Origin: Kiloniellaceae bacterium
GTDB lineage: Bacteria > Pseudomonadota > Alphaproteobacteria > Kiloniellales > Kiloniellaceae
Reading direction: 5' to 3'
Length of the DNA: 64,000 bases
Assembly: GCA_021776195.1 (NCBI GenBank)
Contig: JAJFGK010000003.1
Location: forward strand, 1-64,000
The translations under genes were made by a program, and so were the position numbers. The notes under the pieces were generated by a model, which worked only from the letters and a program-made list of their open reading frames with translations, made no database searches and was not told the origin of the DNA. The number at the start of each line of letters is the position of its first letter. Positions within the stretch are counted from its first letter, which is position 1. Shown one piece after another: positions 50,382-59,160 of this stretch.

Positions 50382-51824
50382 TCATAGCACAGCGGCACTA
50401 AGCGCCGCCAGATCGGGAAGCGGCCGCGCGCAGGCGTCGATCCCAGCGAGCGCCTTTTCGAGCTCGAGCGCAATGCCCAAAAGGCGAAGGTCGCCGCCAT
50501 AACGTCCCATGATCTGGATGCCAAAGGGCATGCCGGTGTGATCGAGGCCGCAAGGCAGGACGATGATAGGGTGGACCGGCAAGGTCAGGCCGTAGGTGAT
50601 GCCCATCCAGGAGATGTAGGTCTTGAGCGGCTCGCCGTTGATCTCGGTGGGATAAAGCGTCCCCTCGGCAACCGGCGGCACCGAGGCGACCGGGGCGATC
50701 AGGATATCGTGGTCGTCCATGAACGCCACGGTGCGGCGGAACAGCGCGGTATGCTCCTTCATGGCCTGGGCCACGTCGTCGGCGCTGTAGGTCAGGCCCA
50801 GCTTGACGTTGGCGGTCACGTTCGGCCCCACCTTGTCGGGGTGCTGATCGACCAGCTCGCGGTAGCCGGCGAGGAACCCGGCGGCGCGGAGCGCCTCGAA
50901 GGTGCGGTCGGCGTCGCCCAGGGGCGGGTCGATTTCCTCGGCCGCGCCGAACAGCGGCGCCAGGGCGTCGCGCCGGCTGCGGAAGGTGGCGCGGATCTGG
51001 TTGTCCATCGGCGCAAAGCCGAGGTCTTCCGAAAAGGCCACCTTGAGGCCGTCAAGCGGCACCGGCGGCGGGGTGCGGAACGGGGTCCCGTCGCGCGGCG
51101 CCGACAGCGGGTCCATTTTGTGATGACCCGCCAGAGCGGCCAGCATCAGACAGACATCGGGCACCGAGCGGGCCATCGGACCCTGGACCGACAGCGGCGA
51201 CCAGGCCAGGCCGCCGTCGTCGTTCGGCACCAGGCCCGGCGTCGGCCGATAGCCGACCACGCCGCAGTAGGCCGCCGGGGTGCGAAGGGACCCGCCGAGG
51301 TCGGAACCGCTGGCCAGCGGCATCATGCCGGTGGCCAGCGCCACCGCCGAGCCGCCGGAAGAACCGCCGCAACTGCGGCCGGGGTCGAAGGGGTTGCCGG
51401 TGAAACCGTAAACCGCGTTGACCGTGTTGGCGCCGGCGCCGAATTCGGGCGTGTTGGTCTTGACCGAGACGATCCCACCCGCCGCCTTGACCGCGGCGAC
51501 AACCGAATCGTCTTTTTCGGGTATGTGATCGGCATAGAGCGGCGAGCCGTGGGTGGTGCGCAGCCCGGCCGTTTCATTCAGGTCCTTGATGCCGATCGGC
51601 AGGCCGTGCAACAGCCCCAGATCGGCGCCCGCGGTCACGGCCTCGCCCGCCGCCCGAGCGGCGTCGCGCGCGCGTTCGTAGTCTTCCGCGACCACCGCGT
51701 TGAGGGCCGGATTGACCGCCGCGATCCGCGCAATGCAGCTCTCCAGAAGCTCGAGCGGGGCAAGATTGCCGGCGCCGATCATGGCGCGCAGTTCGACGGC
51801 GGAACGATCGCAAAGTTCAGTCAT
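50382..51824 (-). CDS. Amidase-signature family hydrolase
   Basis: 480 residues of the amidase signature family. The Ser-cisSer-Lys triad is visible: Lys in LPIGIKDLNETAGL, first Ser in CGGSSGGSAVALATGM and nucleophile Ser in SGSDLGGSLRTPAAYCG. The family hydrolyses carboxamides, including drugs, nitrile-derived amides and aryl acylamides; specificity cannot be read here. The ATG at 51824 has AGAGGTG. It lies 29 bp after the PhnD-like gene, so it probably acts in the same pathway. Confidence 0.92.
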   Translation of the reverse strand: MTELCDRSAVELRAMIGAGNLAPLELLESCIARIAAVNPALNAVVAEDYERARDAARAAGEAVTAGADLGLLHGLPIGIKDLNETAGLRTTHGSPLYADHIPEKDDSVVAAVKAAGGIVSVKTNTPEFGAGANTVNAVYGFTGNPFDPGRSCGGSSGGSAVALATGMMPLASGSDLGGSLRTPAAYCGVVGYRPTPGLVPNDDGGLAWSPLSVQGPMARSVPDVCLMLAALAGHHKMDPLSAPRDGTPFRTPPPVPLDGLKVAFSEDLGFAPMDNQIRATFRSRRDALAPLFGAAEEIDPPLGDADRTFEALRAAGFLAGYRELVDQHPDKVGPNVTANVKLGLTYSADDVAQAMKEHTALFRRTVAFMDDHDILIAPVASVPPVAEGTLYPTEINGEPLKTYISWMGITYGLTLPVHPIIVLPCGLDHTGMPFGIQIMGRYGGDLRLLGIALELEKALAGIDACARPLPDLAALSAAVL

Positions 51825-51853
51825 GGCAGGCACACCTCTACCCGTGGCGGGGC

Positions 51854-52660
51854 TCATCGAATTTCAGGGTATCCGAAGACAATCGCCTCGGCCTCCATCT
51901 CGACCATGCGATGATAGGCCTCGAGGGGCAAGACATCGATCCCCTCGATGAGCAGATCGGCGCGCGCCTCGGCCAGATCGGGATCCGCGGCCGCCGCGAG
52001 GAGGGCGGCCCGGATCCGCTCGACCCGGTCCTCGGGCGCGGCCTTGGAGGTCACATAAGGCAGTGCCGGCGCCTGGGCCGAGCGCGCCAGGATCCGCAGA
52101 CCCGCACAGCGCTCCGGCTCGGCCCGCTCGACCAGCCGATGGGTCACGCTGTCCACGGCGCAGATGTCGGCCTGCCCGTCCCTGACCGCGGTCATGGAAT
52201 GGCGGTGTCCCCCGCTGACCACGACCTCGGAGAAAAAACGGCCGTTGCGCGCCAGAGGGGCGACGGCGTGGCGCAGCGCGGAATAGCCGCTCTGGGAGCC
52301 GACCTCGTTGATCGCCACGCGCTGGCCCCGGAAGTCGTCGAGCTTTACGCCGGGATCGTCGCCCCGCACCAAAAAGAGGCTGCAGTAAACCGGCCCTTCG
52401 TGCTCGGGGGTCCCGTAGACCGGGGTCGCCAAGAGGCGCAGATGGTTCTTGAATCCATACATCAGCGGATAGCCGCAGGTTTGGCTGAAGAGCAGGTCCG
52501 GCGCCCGCCAGAGGTCGTGCAGCGGGGTTTCCCGGTCAAGGCTGTCGGGCGCGTCGTCGACGCCCTCGGCACGCAGAGCCCGCGCGATACCCGCCCACCA
52601 GGCATCGTTGGCGCCGCGCAGCGACGGCAGATCGTACATGGCCAGATTGGCGCGGCTCAC
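51854..52660 (-). CDS. PhnD-like substrate-binding-fold protein without signal peptide
   Basis: 268 residues from a GTG whose bases overlap the upstream stop (GTGA). The fold is the periplasmic phosphate/phosphite/phosphonate-binding type II (PhnD/transferrin-like): DLLFSQTCGYPLMYGF, DFRGQRVAINEVGSQSGYSA, GGHRHSMTAVRDGQADICAV. It begins directly with MYDLPSLRGANDAWW and has no Sec signal, so it is predicted cytoplasmic, and no ABC permease or ATPase is adjacent. It may therefore be a sensor or accessory of the neighbouring amidase or GFA protein. Related PhnD-like proteins without signal are known, but their roles are unclear. Confidence 0.85.
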   Translation of the reverse strand: MSRANLAMYDLPSLRGANDAWWAGIARALRAEGVDDAPDSLDRETPLHDLWRAPDLLFSQTCGYPLMYGFKNHLRLLATPVYGTPEHEGPVYCSLFLVRGDDPGVKLDDFRGQRVAINEVGSQSGYSALRHAVAPLARNGRFFSEVVVSGGHRHSMTAVRDGQADICAVDSVTHRLVERAEPERCAGLRILARSAQAPALPYVTSKAAPEDRVERIRAALLAAAADPDLAEARADLLIEGIDVLPLEAYHRMVEMEAEAIVFGYPEIR

Positions 52661-53106
52661 GGGCTGCCCCCTGACGGCGGCGCCAGGTCGGCGCCATGGC
52701 CGGCCGCGAATTGCTCCAGACCGTCCGCCAAGCCGTAGTAGTCGCCCTTGTCGGCCACGAAGATGTGGCGAGCGCTGGTCAGGCCCGTGGGCCGGTCGAG
52801 GGTCCCGGCCATGATCGCGGTGTAGTCGGCCTGCTTGGGTTCCCAAAAAAGACTCGAGCCGCAGACCTGGCAAAAGCCGCGACGCGCGATGTCCGAGGCA
52901 TGATACCAGGCAAGGCCCTCCTGGGCGGTCAGCTCCAGGCCGTCGCGCGCCACCGCCGTGGCGGCGACGAAATGGCCGCTGGTCCGCCGGCACTGCTCGC
53001 AGTGGCAGTTGACAACCTCGCGCAGCGGCCCCCTGACCCGATAGCGCACCGCCCGGCAGAGGCAGCCGCCGGTCGCCCGGGGCGGATCTTGATTCTGGCC
53101 GTTCAT
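52657..53106 (-). CDS. GFA-family (CENP-V/GFA fold) zinc protein
   Basis: 149 residues with the GFA zinc-binding pattern: GCLCRAVRYRV, CHCEQCRRTSGHFVAA and GFCQVCGSSLFWEP. This fold was named for glutathione-dependent formaldehyde activation, but most members have no proven activity. The start ATG at 53106 (MNGQNQDPPRATGG) matches the domain; upstream ORF sequence overlaps the regulator gene's end. It is followed by the PhnD-like gene with a 4-nt overlap. Confidence 0.88.
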   Translation of the reverse strand: MNGQNQDPPRATGGCLCRAVRYRVRGPLREVVNCHCEQCRRTSGHFVAATAVARDGLELTAQEGLAWYHASDIARRGFCQVCGSSLFWEPKQADYTAIMAGTLDRPTGLTSARHIFVADKGDYYGLADGLEQFAAGHGADLAPPSGGSP

Positions 53107-53149
53107 CGCCGTCGATCCCTCACAGTTAGGGTTGGGGCTGGAGTCAGGC

Positions 53150-54001
53150 TCAAGTTTCCAACTCCGCGAGCAGCGCCGCAAGAAACTTCGGCACATCGGG
53201 TGGCTGTACCACGGCGGCGCGGATCAGGTCGTCGAAATGCTCGGCCAGGGCGCGAATGTGTTCGGTGGCGTTGAAGACGAAATAGAGACCGCCGATAAAG
53301 AGGGCGGCCCGCAACGGCCCGAAAATCGTGTAGGGCACGGAATAGCGCTGCAGGCCGTCGAAGAGGAACCAGCGAAAGGTCGGGTAGAGTTCCTCGACCA
53401 GTTCCTGCATCAGGCGCAGTTGCTCGATTCGCAGCGCCACCGGCAGGTCGTGCCAGATGCCTTCGCCCCGGGCAAAGGTCTCCAGCGACTGCCGCGAGCT
53501 GCAGGCCTCGATGTCGGTCTCCGGGCGGCGGGTGTAGGCCAGCCGTGCCGCCTTCTGGTCGATCTGGGTGTCGCGGACAATCCGGCCCTGGCCCTCGAAC
53601 TCGACCGAGATCACGGCCTCGGACTTCAGCAGGTCCGGCAGGGTGGTGGGTACGTAGCGGACCTTGTAGCCGGCGGCCTCGGCGTGCCAGTTGGTCAGGT
53701 GGGTGTCGGCCGGGATCCCGCCGCCGGCCGCGATTTCCAGCGAGGTCGTGCGAATGTTGGCGCCCAGGTGATCCTCCTGGCTGAGCCCCAGCAGCCAGTC
53801 GAGCGAGACCTGCTCGCGCGCCGCGATGGCGGCCAGGGTTTCCGCCCGTGGCAAGCGCGTGTTGTTGGGCGCGAGCAGTTGCGAAAGCGTCGAGCGGTCG
53901 AGGCCCGAGCGCTTGGCAAAGGCCGAGCGGCTGACCCCGCTGCGGCCGATCAGATCGCCAAGACGTTCCTGAAACAGCGCCACGGTCTCCATTCGCTTCA
54001 T
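53150..54001 (-). CDS. XRE-family transcriptional regulator
   Basis: 283 residues. An N-terminal Cro/CI-type helix-turn-helix (FQERLGDLIGRSGVSRSAFA, KRSGLDRSTLSQLLAPNNTR) is followed by a ~200-residue C-terminal domain I do not recognise; it ends in helices (RALAEHFDDLIRAAVVQPPD) and may sense a ligand. It is divergent from the desaturase operon across 222 bp containing a long inverted repeat, and is 43 bp upstream of the GFA-PhnD-amidase run, so it may control both. Starts at 54001 or 53992. Confidence 0.85.
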   Translation of the reverse strand: MKRMETVALFQERLGDLIGRSGVSRSAFAKRSGLDRSTLSQLLAPNNTRLPRAETLAAIAAREQVSLDWLLGLSQEDHLGANIRTTSLEIAAGGGIPADTHLTNWHAEAAGYKVRYVPTTLPDLLKSEAVISVEFEGQGRIVRDTQIDQKAARLAYTRRPETDIEACSSRQSLETFARGEGIWHDLPVALRIEQLRLMQELVEELYPTFRWFLFDGLQRYSVPYTIFGPLRAALFIGGLYFVFNATEHIRALAEHFDDLIRAAVVQPPDVPKFLAALLAELET

Positions 54002-54041
54002 GATTTTTTGGCCTGTTTGGTGATTTAACACGTCGAATGTA

Positions 54042-54092
54042 GCACATAATCTCAATTCTATCCACTTTGATACAATAATCATCATTATGTGC
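54042..54092. promoter_or_regulatory. Long-spaced inverted repeat between XRE regulator and desaturase operon
   Basis: GCACATAAT (54042-54050) and ATTATGTGC (54084-54092) are perfect 9-bp inverted copies whose starts are 42 bp apart, about four helical turns, in an AT-rich stretch. This suits cooperative binding or looping by a dimeric repressor, with the XRE protein the natural candidate. Confidence 0.5.
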
Positions 54093-54223
54093 GCAGACCA
54101 TCCTTGCCGAAAGCAAGGTTTTGCCGCGCAATAGAGCCCGGAAGACCGCGATATGGTTTGCGGTATGGCAACGCGGCAGCCGGAACAGCTCGGTGAGAAG
54201 CTGACATCCGCCGCCGCGCGGGG

Positions 54224-55183
54224 ATGAAAGTGAAGGACAGCAAACGCCCAGTCGAGTGGCCGACAGTGCTGCTTGCCCTTGTCATCTACGGCGGCTTTGC
54301 CACGGTGACTTGGTTCTATCACGACCTGGCCTGGTGGCTGGTCCTGCCGCTCGGCGGCTACCTCCTGGCCTGGCACGGCAACCTGCAACACGAGGCGATC
54401 CACGACCATCCGACCCGCTGGCGGCTGCTCAACGAGGTCCTGGTCTCGCCAGCCCTCTGGCTCTGGATGCCCTACCGGGTCTACCGCGACACCCACCGCA
54501 GCCACCATTGCAACGACAAGCTGACCGATCCCCTGGAGGATCCCGAGAGCTACTACCTGCTACCGGACGACTGGGCCGACCGGCCGGCGCCGCTGCGCTG
54601 GCTGCTCACGGCCAACAACAGCCTGGCCGGCCGCCTGCTGCTCGGCCCCTGGATCGTTTGCCTGCGCTACTGGTGGAAAACCCTGGGCCACCTGGCCGCC
54701 GGCGACGCCCTGCATTGGCGCGCCTGGCTGCTGCATGTGCCCGCGGTGGCGCTGGTCATGGTCTGGGTCCTCTGGGTTTGTGCCATTCCGCTCTGGGGCT
54801 ATCTGCTCTTTTTCGTCTATCCCGGAATCAGCCTCGCCCTGTTGCGCTCCTTCCTGGAGCATCAGGCGCGGGCCCGGCTCGGCGAACGCACGGTCATCGT
54901 CGAGGCCGAATGGCCGCTGGCCCTGCTGTTTCTCAACAACAACCTTCACGCCCTGCATCACGAGCGCCCGATGGAGGCCTGGTACCGCCTGCCAGCCCTT
55001 TACCGGCGCCACAAAAAGCGCCTGCTGCACCAGAACGGCGGCTATCTCTACCGGGGCTACCGCGAGGTGGCGCGGCGCTATCTCTTGAGCCCGAAGGAAC
55101 CGGTGGCCTACCCCCTGGCCTACCCCCCAAACGACGCGCTAGTCTTGGACCCGAGAGCCAAAGTCGTCGTCCCCGCGGAGTAG
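54224..55183 (+). CDS. Membrane fatty-acid-desaturase-family protein
   Basis: 319 residues with several membrane helices and the three histidine boxes of di-iron desaturases/hydroxylases: HGNLQHEAIHDH, DTHRSHHCND and NNLHALHHERP. The short HxxHH spacing resembles bacterial fatty acid desaturases and small-molecule hydroxylases alike. It starts a three-gene plus-strand operon (gaps of 4 and 8 bp) with a PhyH dioxygenase and a TIM-barrel isomerase, so it may act on a small metabolite rather than on membrane lipid. Confidence 0.88.
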   Translation: MKVKDSKRPVEWPTVLLALVIYGGFATVTWFYHDLAWWLVLPLGGYLLAWHGNLQHEAIHDHPTRWRLLNEVLVSPALWLWMPYRVYRDTHRSHHCNDKLTDPLEDPESYYLLPDDWADRPAPLRWLLTANNSLAGRLLLGPWIVCLRYWWKTLGHLAAGDALHWRAWLLHVPAVALVMVWVLWVCAIPLWGYLLFFVYPGISLALLRSFLEHQARARLGERTVIVEAEWPLALLFLNNNLHALHHERPMEAWYRLPALYRRHKKRLLHQNGGYLYRGYREVARRYLLSPKEPVAYPLAYPPNDALVLDPRAKVVVPAE

Positions 55184-55187
55184 AGCC

Positions 55188-56033
55188 ATGCTGACCAGCG
55201 AGAAGGAACGCGAGGCCTTTCAGGCCGACGGCGTGGTCTGCCTGCGCGGCGTCATCGGCCCGGTCTGGCTCGATGCGATCGGCCGCGGCATGGCCCGCAA
55301 CGAGCGTGCCCCCGGCCCCTTCTTTCGCGACCAGACCCCGGCGGATTCGCCGGCCCGCTACGTCTTCGACTACTGGACCTGGCCCCAGGTGCCCGAGTTC
55401 GCCGAGGCCATCTTCGGCTCGCCGGCCGGGCAGATCGCCGGCGAGTTGATGGAGGCGCGCGAGACCACGCTGATCATGGACAACTGGTTCCTGCGCGAGG
55501 CCGGCGCCACCAACGGCGCGCCCTGGCACCACGACGAGCCCTATTTCGACTTCGAAGGAAAACTCTGCAACGTACTGATTCCGCTGGAGGCGGCGAGCCA
55601 GACCGAGTTCCTCACCTTCGTGCGTGGCTCGCACCGCTGGGGCAAGCTCTTCATGGCCCGGCACTTCCGCGACAAGGACGCCTTCGAAGGCCAGGAGACC
55701 GCGCCGGGCTACGAGCCGGTGCCGGACATCGATGCCGACCGGGCGGCCTACGACTTGATCGGTTTCGACCTGGAGCCCGGCGACTGCCTGGTCTTCGATC
55801 TGCGCACCCTGCACGGCGCCACGGTCGGCACCGCGCCGCTGGACCGCACGATCCACCGCTTCTCCCTGCGCTTCGCCGCCGAGGGCGCCCGCTTCCAGCC
55901 GCGCGGCCCCTGGACCGCCGAGATCACCGAACATCTGCGCGGCCTCGGCCAGCGCGACGGCGCGCCGCTCGACTGCCCGCTGTTGCCCAAGGTCTGGGAC
56001 CGCGACGCCGGACTGTTGGGAGCCGGTGTCTGA
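55188..56033 (+). CDS. Phytanoyl-CoA dioxygenase (PhyH) family Fe(II)/2OG oxygenase
   Basis: 281 residues of the PhyH family. The iron-binding triad is visible as His-x-Asp in APWHHDEPYFDFEG and a distal His in FDLRTLHGATVG, followed by the 2-oxoglutarate-binding Arg in RFSLRFAAEGARFQP. These enzymes hydroxylate or halogenate small molecules. Start ATG at 55188 has GGAG upstream and lies 4 bp after the desaturase stop. Confidence 0.91.
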   Translation: MLTSEKEREAFQADGVVCLRGVIGPVWLDAIGRGMARNERAPGPFFRDQTPADSPARYVFDYWTWPQVPEFAEAIFGSPAGQIAGELMEARETTLIMDNWFLREAGATNGAPWHHDEPYFDFEGKLCNVLIPLEAASQTEFLTFVRGSHRWGKLFMARHFRDKDAFEGQETAPGYEPVPDIDADRAAYDLIGFDLEPGDCLVFDLRTLHGATVGTAPLDRTIHRFSLRFAAEGARFQPRGPWTAEITEHLRGLGQRDGAPLDCPLLPKVWDRDAGLLGAGV

Positions 56034-56041
56034 GGCGCCCC

Positions 56042-56890
56042 ATGCCCAAGCTCGAAATCTTTCAGTCCCTCTGGGCCATGGAGCTGCGCCGGCCGGACGG
56101 CATCGAGCGCGGTCTGGCGGAGGCCTTCGCCCTGGTCACCGAGGCCGGCTTCGACGGCATGGCCATCGACTACAATTCCGAGGCCGACATCGCCAAGGCC
56201 CGAGCCGCCAGGCCCCTGTTCGAAAAGCATGGCCTCGGCTGCTTCATCAATGCTTTCCCGCCCTCGATCGAGGGTCTGGCGCCGATCCTGGAGATGGCCA
56301 AGGACTTCGACGCCCGCTTCGTGAACATGATCGGCCAGGTCATGCCGCTGTCGGTGGACGATTCGGTCGATGCCCTGCGGCGCTGGATCGACATGGCCGC
56401 CGAAGCCGGTGTCCCGCTGCTCTTCGAGACCCACCGCAACTGCACCACCAACGACCTCTTCGCCACGCTGCAGATGATGGAGCAGGTGCCGGAGCTCCGG
56501 CTCTGCGCCGACCTGTCGCATTACCTGGTCGACCGCGAGTTCCCCTACCCCATCGCGGCCGGGAACCAGGCGATGATCGACCGCGTCCTGGCCCGCTCGG
56601 ACGCCTTCCAGGGTCGCGTCGCCTCGCGCGAGCAGATCCAGATCGCTCTCGATTTTCCCCAGAACCAGAAGTGGGTCGCGGTCTTCAAGGACTGGTGGGA
56701 GAAGGGCCTGCGCCGGCGCCGCGCCGACCCGCCGGCGGGCGGCATCATCAACTTCTGCTGCGAGCTCGGCCCGCCAGAGTACGCCATCACCGGCGCCGAC
56801 GGCTACGAGCTGAGCGACCGCTGGGCCGAGGCCCTCACCATCAAGGCCTGGATCGAGGAGATCTGGGCCGGGCTGGAAGCGGAGGAGTGA
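56042..56890 (+). CDS. Sugar-phosphate isomerase/epimerase-like TIM-barrel protein
   Basis: 282 residues of the xylose-isomerase-like TIM-barrel (AP_endonuc_2) superfamily. Motifs such as TEAGFDGMAIDY, DARFVNMIGQVMPLS, GVPLLFETHRNCTTND (Glu and His as metal ligands) and LCADLSHYLVDREF fit metal-dependent isomerases/epimerases. The substrate is unknown. It is the last gene of the desaturase-PhyH operon, 8 bp after the dioxygenase. Confidence 0.85.
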   Translation: MPKLEIFQSLWAMELRRPDGIERGLAEAFALVTEAGFDGMAIDYNSEADIAKARAARPLFEKHGLGCFINAFPPSIEGLAPILEMAKDFDARFVNMIGQVMPLSVDDSVDALRRWIDMAAEAGVPLLFETHRNCTTNDLFATLQMMEQVPELRLCADLSHYLVDREFPYPIAAGNQAMIDRVLARSDAFQGRVASREQIQIALDFPQNQKWVAVFKDWWEKGLRRRRADPPAGGIINFCCELGPPEYAITGADGYELSDRWAEALTIKAWIEEIWAGLEAEE

Positions 56891-57241
56891 TATCATCGGT
56901 CGTGAGCAAGAACTCAGTACCGCTGGCACGCGCTACTCCGCGCCCACAGCGTAAGCGAGGATGGCCCACCTGGCGCGTGAATGCCTAGTGTGGTGGATCA
57001 GAAAGTCGGCAATCGGGGCACCTCCAGAATTGAACGGGCGGAATCTCGGGTGGCATGCGTCTCACATTCTCAAGCGATCACCGAGATTTTTGACTTCTCC
57101 CGTGGGTCATCTCACCCCGTCAGCGGCTCTCGTGATCTCCGACCCAACTCAAGGGTCGCGCCGCGGCGACAGGATAGGAAATCGGCATTCCGCAACGGGC
57201 TTGGAGACGTCTGCCAATAGACCTTGTAACAGGCAACTCCC
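56891..57241. other. Non-coding stretch of lower GC
   Basis: 351 bp between the isomerase-like gene and the GNAT gene. Small ORFs exist in several frames, but none has a ribosome site or recognisable sequence. Base composition is visibly lower in GC than the flanks, so it may be a decayed or imported segment. No hairpin of note. Confidence 0.5.
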
Positions 57242-57751
57242 TCAACCTCGGGGAATGTAGCGATAGACCAGGTCGTCCGGATCCTGTTTCGGAGCAGAGT
57301 GATCCAAGGCGCCATTGAGTCGATCGGCGACGGCAATGGACCGAATGTTGCTAGGATCGATGTAGCTTACGAGAGTACTCAGCTTGAGTTCGCTGAAGGC
57401 CCAATCGCGTAAAGCACGGGCAGCTTCGGTTACATACCCGTTGCCTTCGTGTTCTTCGTAAACCTGCCATCCGAGCTCATGTTCTGGGTAGAGTGGACCA
57501 TAGTTGATCTCCACGATCCCTACGCATTCGCCCGTTTCTCGCAGCTCGATGGACAATCCCCCGTGACCGCACAGCGACCATTGTGCCACTTCGTGACAAA
57601 AAATTCCCCAAGCGTCTCGGGTGCCGTAGGGGCCCCCCATTCCCTCTGAGCGCGGCGATGCCAGGAACATCGCAAACTTATCGAAATCATCAAGCACGAC
57701 CGGACGGAGCGTCAGTCGCTCGGTCGTGAGTGTGGGGGCCATACTCTGCAT
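57242..57751 (-). CDS. GNAT-family N-acetyltransferase (RimJ/RimL type)
   Basis: 169 residues of the GNAT fold, acetyltransferase_3 branch: LTTERLTLRPVVLDDFDKFA at the start, GIVEINYGPLYPEHELGWQV, the acetyl-CoA loop region EEHEGNGYVTEAARALRDWA and a terminal SNIRSIAVADRLNG. The pyrophosphate loop has EGNGY in place of Q/RxxGxG/A, as in many of this branch. Codon use and GC are lower than in the neighbours, suggesting recent acquisition. The substrate is unknown. It lies alone between two empty stretches. Confidence 0.88.
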   Translation of the reverse strand: MQSMAPTLTTERLTLRPVVLDDFDKFAMFLASPRSEGMGGPYGTRDAWGIFCHEVAQWSLCGHGGLSIELRETGECVGIVEINYGPLYPEHELGWQVYEEHEGNGYVTEAARALRDWAFSELKLSTLVSYIDPSNIRSIAVADRLNGALDHSAPKQDPDDLVYRYIPRG

Positions 57752-58003
57752 TGGAGTGGTCTACTGTTTTCGCTGCCCTCACCTAGGGCCATAAGTTTCC
57801 TAACTATATGGCAAGCTCCAGGGTCGGCAAGAAGTGGATCGGATTAGTTGAGCCTCTTGTGGGTCACACCAAGAAGAACGTCTAACTCGGACCGAAGTCG
57901 GCTCTCCGAGGCAAGCCGGACACGAGCATCCGGCATTGGCATTGCATCCCTGAGTCTGCCGCCTAGAGGGTCATGTCAGACGGTCCTCGCCATAAATCCC
58001 CCT

Positions 58004-59146
58004 TCAATCGATGCCGATGTCGCGTTCCTCGGCAAATCCCTCGGTCCAGCCAGGATAGTCGGCCAACAGGGCCTGGATCTCGGGCCTTTCGAGGAAGACG
58101 AGTCGGCCGTCGCGCCAAGTCTCTTCATCGTCGAAGGACACCGTGACGTCGAAGAGCGACCAGGCGATTTCACCCGGCGGATAGTCGCCGCAGGTGTGAA
58201 AATGAGCATAGCGCGGCGAGGCGAAGGCGACACTGCCCCAGCGTTCCAGATTCTCGCCGGCGGGCCGCGGGTAGGTCGTCTTGGGATGGATGCCGGCGTG
58301 CCAGGAATGTACCACCCAGGGGTCGATCCCAAAGAGCGACCCGACGTGGCGGTAGTGTGCCTCGAGCGCCGCGACGGTCGCGGCAGGCCCCTCGAAGCCG
58401 GCGATGCGGCCCTGCTCGAGCCGGGCGAAGACCGGCCGGTCGAGATCGAGACGGTCCGGCTGGTAGACCCGGTTGGTCGTCGCCATGACCCAGCGCGCCA
58501 CCGCCACCCGACCCTTGGCCGAGCGGCAGGAGAGCGGCCGGAAGATCATCTCGGGGAATAGCTTCAGGGAAAAACCGGTCTCGGTGCCCCCGTTGGGGCT
58601 CCCGTCGGCGTTCCCGTCGGCGCCCCCGTCTGCGCCCCCGTGGGCGCCCCAGAAGTCCTCGACGCGCCCCTCGACCTGGCTGCCCAGCGGGCAGGTCATG
58701 CGCCAGCGGGATGCCTGGCCGATGGTCTGCTCGAGACGGGCCAGGATCTCGACCATCAGGCCGTGCGGCAGGCGACCGAGCGGCGAACCGAGGATCCCCT
58801 CGTCGAGGGCGTAACACATGGTCTTGCTGGCCGCGCCATGCAACGGAGTGAAGCGGATCTGATCGCCGAGCCGGCTGAAGAAGATCACGTGGTCGACCGC
58901 GCCCATGCGCGCGACTAAATGAGCCGGCAGGTCGTCCGGCCCCTCGATCAGCGGCGCCCGGCAGAGCTCTACATTGGCACCCAGGCCCGCCGCCACCTCG
59001 GCGACACAGGCCGAGGCCGCCTCGTCGTAGTAGCCCAACGCGGGGTCTTCGAGCACCAGCAGCAGCCGCTCGCCAGCCGCCAGTCCGATGCAGTCCCGCA
59101 GCAGGTTGCGCGCGCCGGCAACGGGGTCCTGGTCCGTGGCAGTCAA
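58004..59146 (-). CDS. Aminopeptidase-like protein (M29-type fold likely)
   Basis: About 380 residues. The N-terminus (ARNLLRDCIGLAAGERLLLV) resembles the start of M29 leucyl aminopeptidases, with later metal-ligand-type segments GIHPKTTYPRPAGEN, RYAHFHTCGDYPPGEI and the terminal VSFDDEETWRDGRLVF. A short Gly/Asp/Ala repeat (GADGGADGNADGSPNGG) is inserted near residue 180. The start is probably TTG at 59146, 15 bp downstream of the mttB-like stop; no ATG fits, so the true start is uncertain. Function is a family-level guess; it is cotranscribed with the mttB-like gene. Confidence 0.65.
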   Translation of the reverse strand: MTATDQDPVAGARNLLRDCIGLAAGERLLLVLEDPALGYYDEAASACVAEVAAGLGANVELCRAPLIEGPDDLPAHLVARMGAVDHVIFFSRLGDQIRFTPLHGAASKTMCYALDEGILGSPLGRLPHGLMVEILARLEQTIGQASRWRMTCPLGSQVEGRVEDFWGAHGGADGGADGNADGSPNGGTETGFSLKLFPEMIFRPLSCRSAKGRVAVARWVMATTNRVYQPDRLDLDRPVFARLEQGRIAGFEGPAATVAALEAHYRHVGSLFGIDPWVVHSWHAGIHPKTTYPRPAGENLERWGSVAFASPRYAHFHTCGDYPPGEIAWSLFDVTVSFDDEETWRDGRLVFLERPEIQALLADYPGWTEGFAEERDIGID

Positions 59147-59160
59147 GCGGCTCGCACCGG

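Noticed and set aside
51854..52993. A 379-residue ORF as one protein
   Set aside because: The first ~110 residues overlap the GFA gene in another frame; the PhnD-like protein starts at the GTG at 52660.
56891..57241. Insertion-sequence remnant
   Set aside because: Composition is atypical, but I found no terminal inverted repeats, target duplications or transposase motif.
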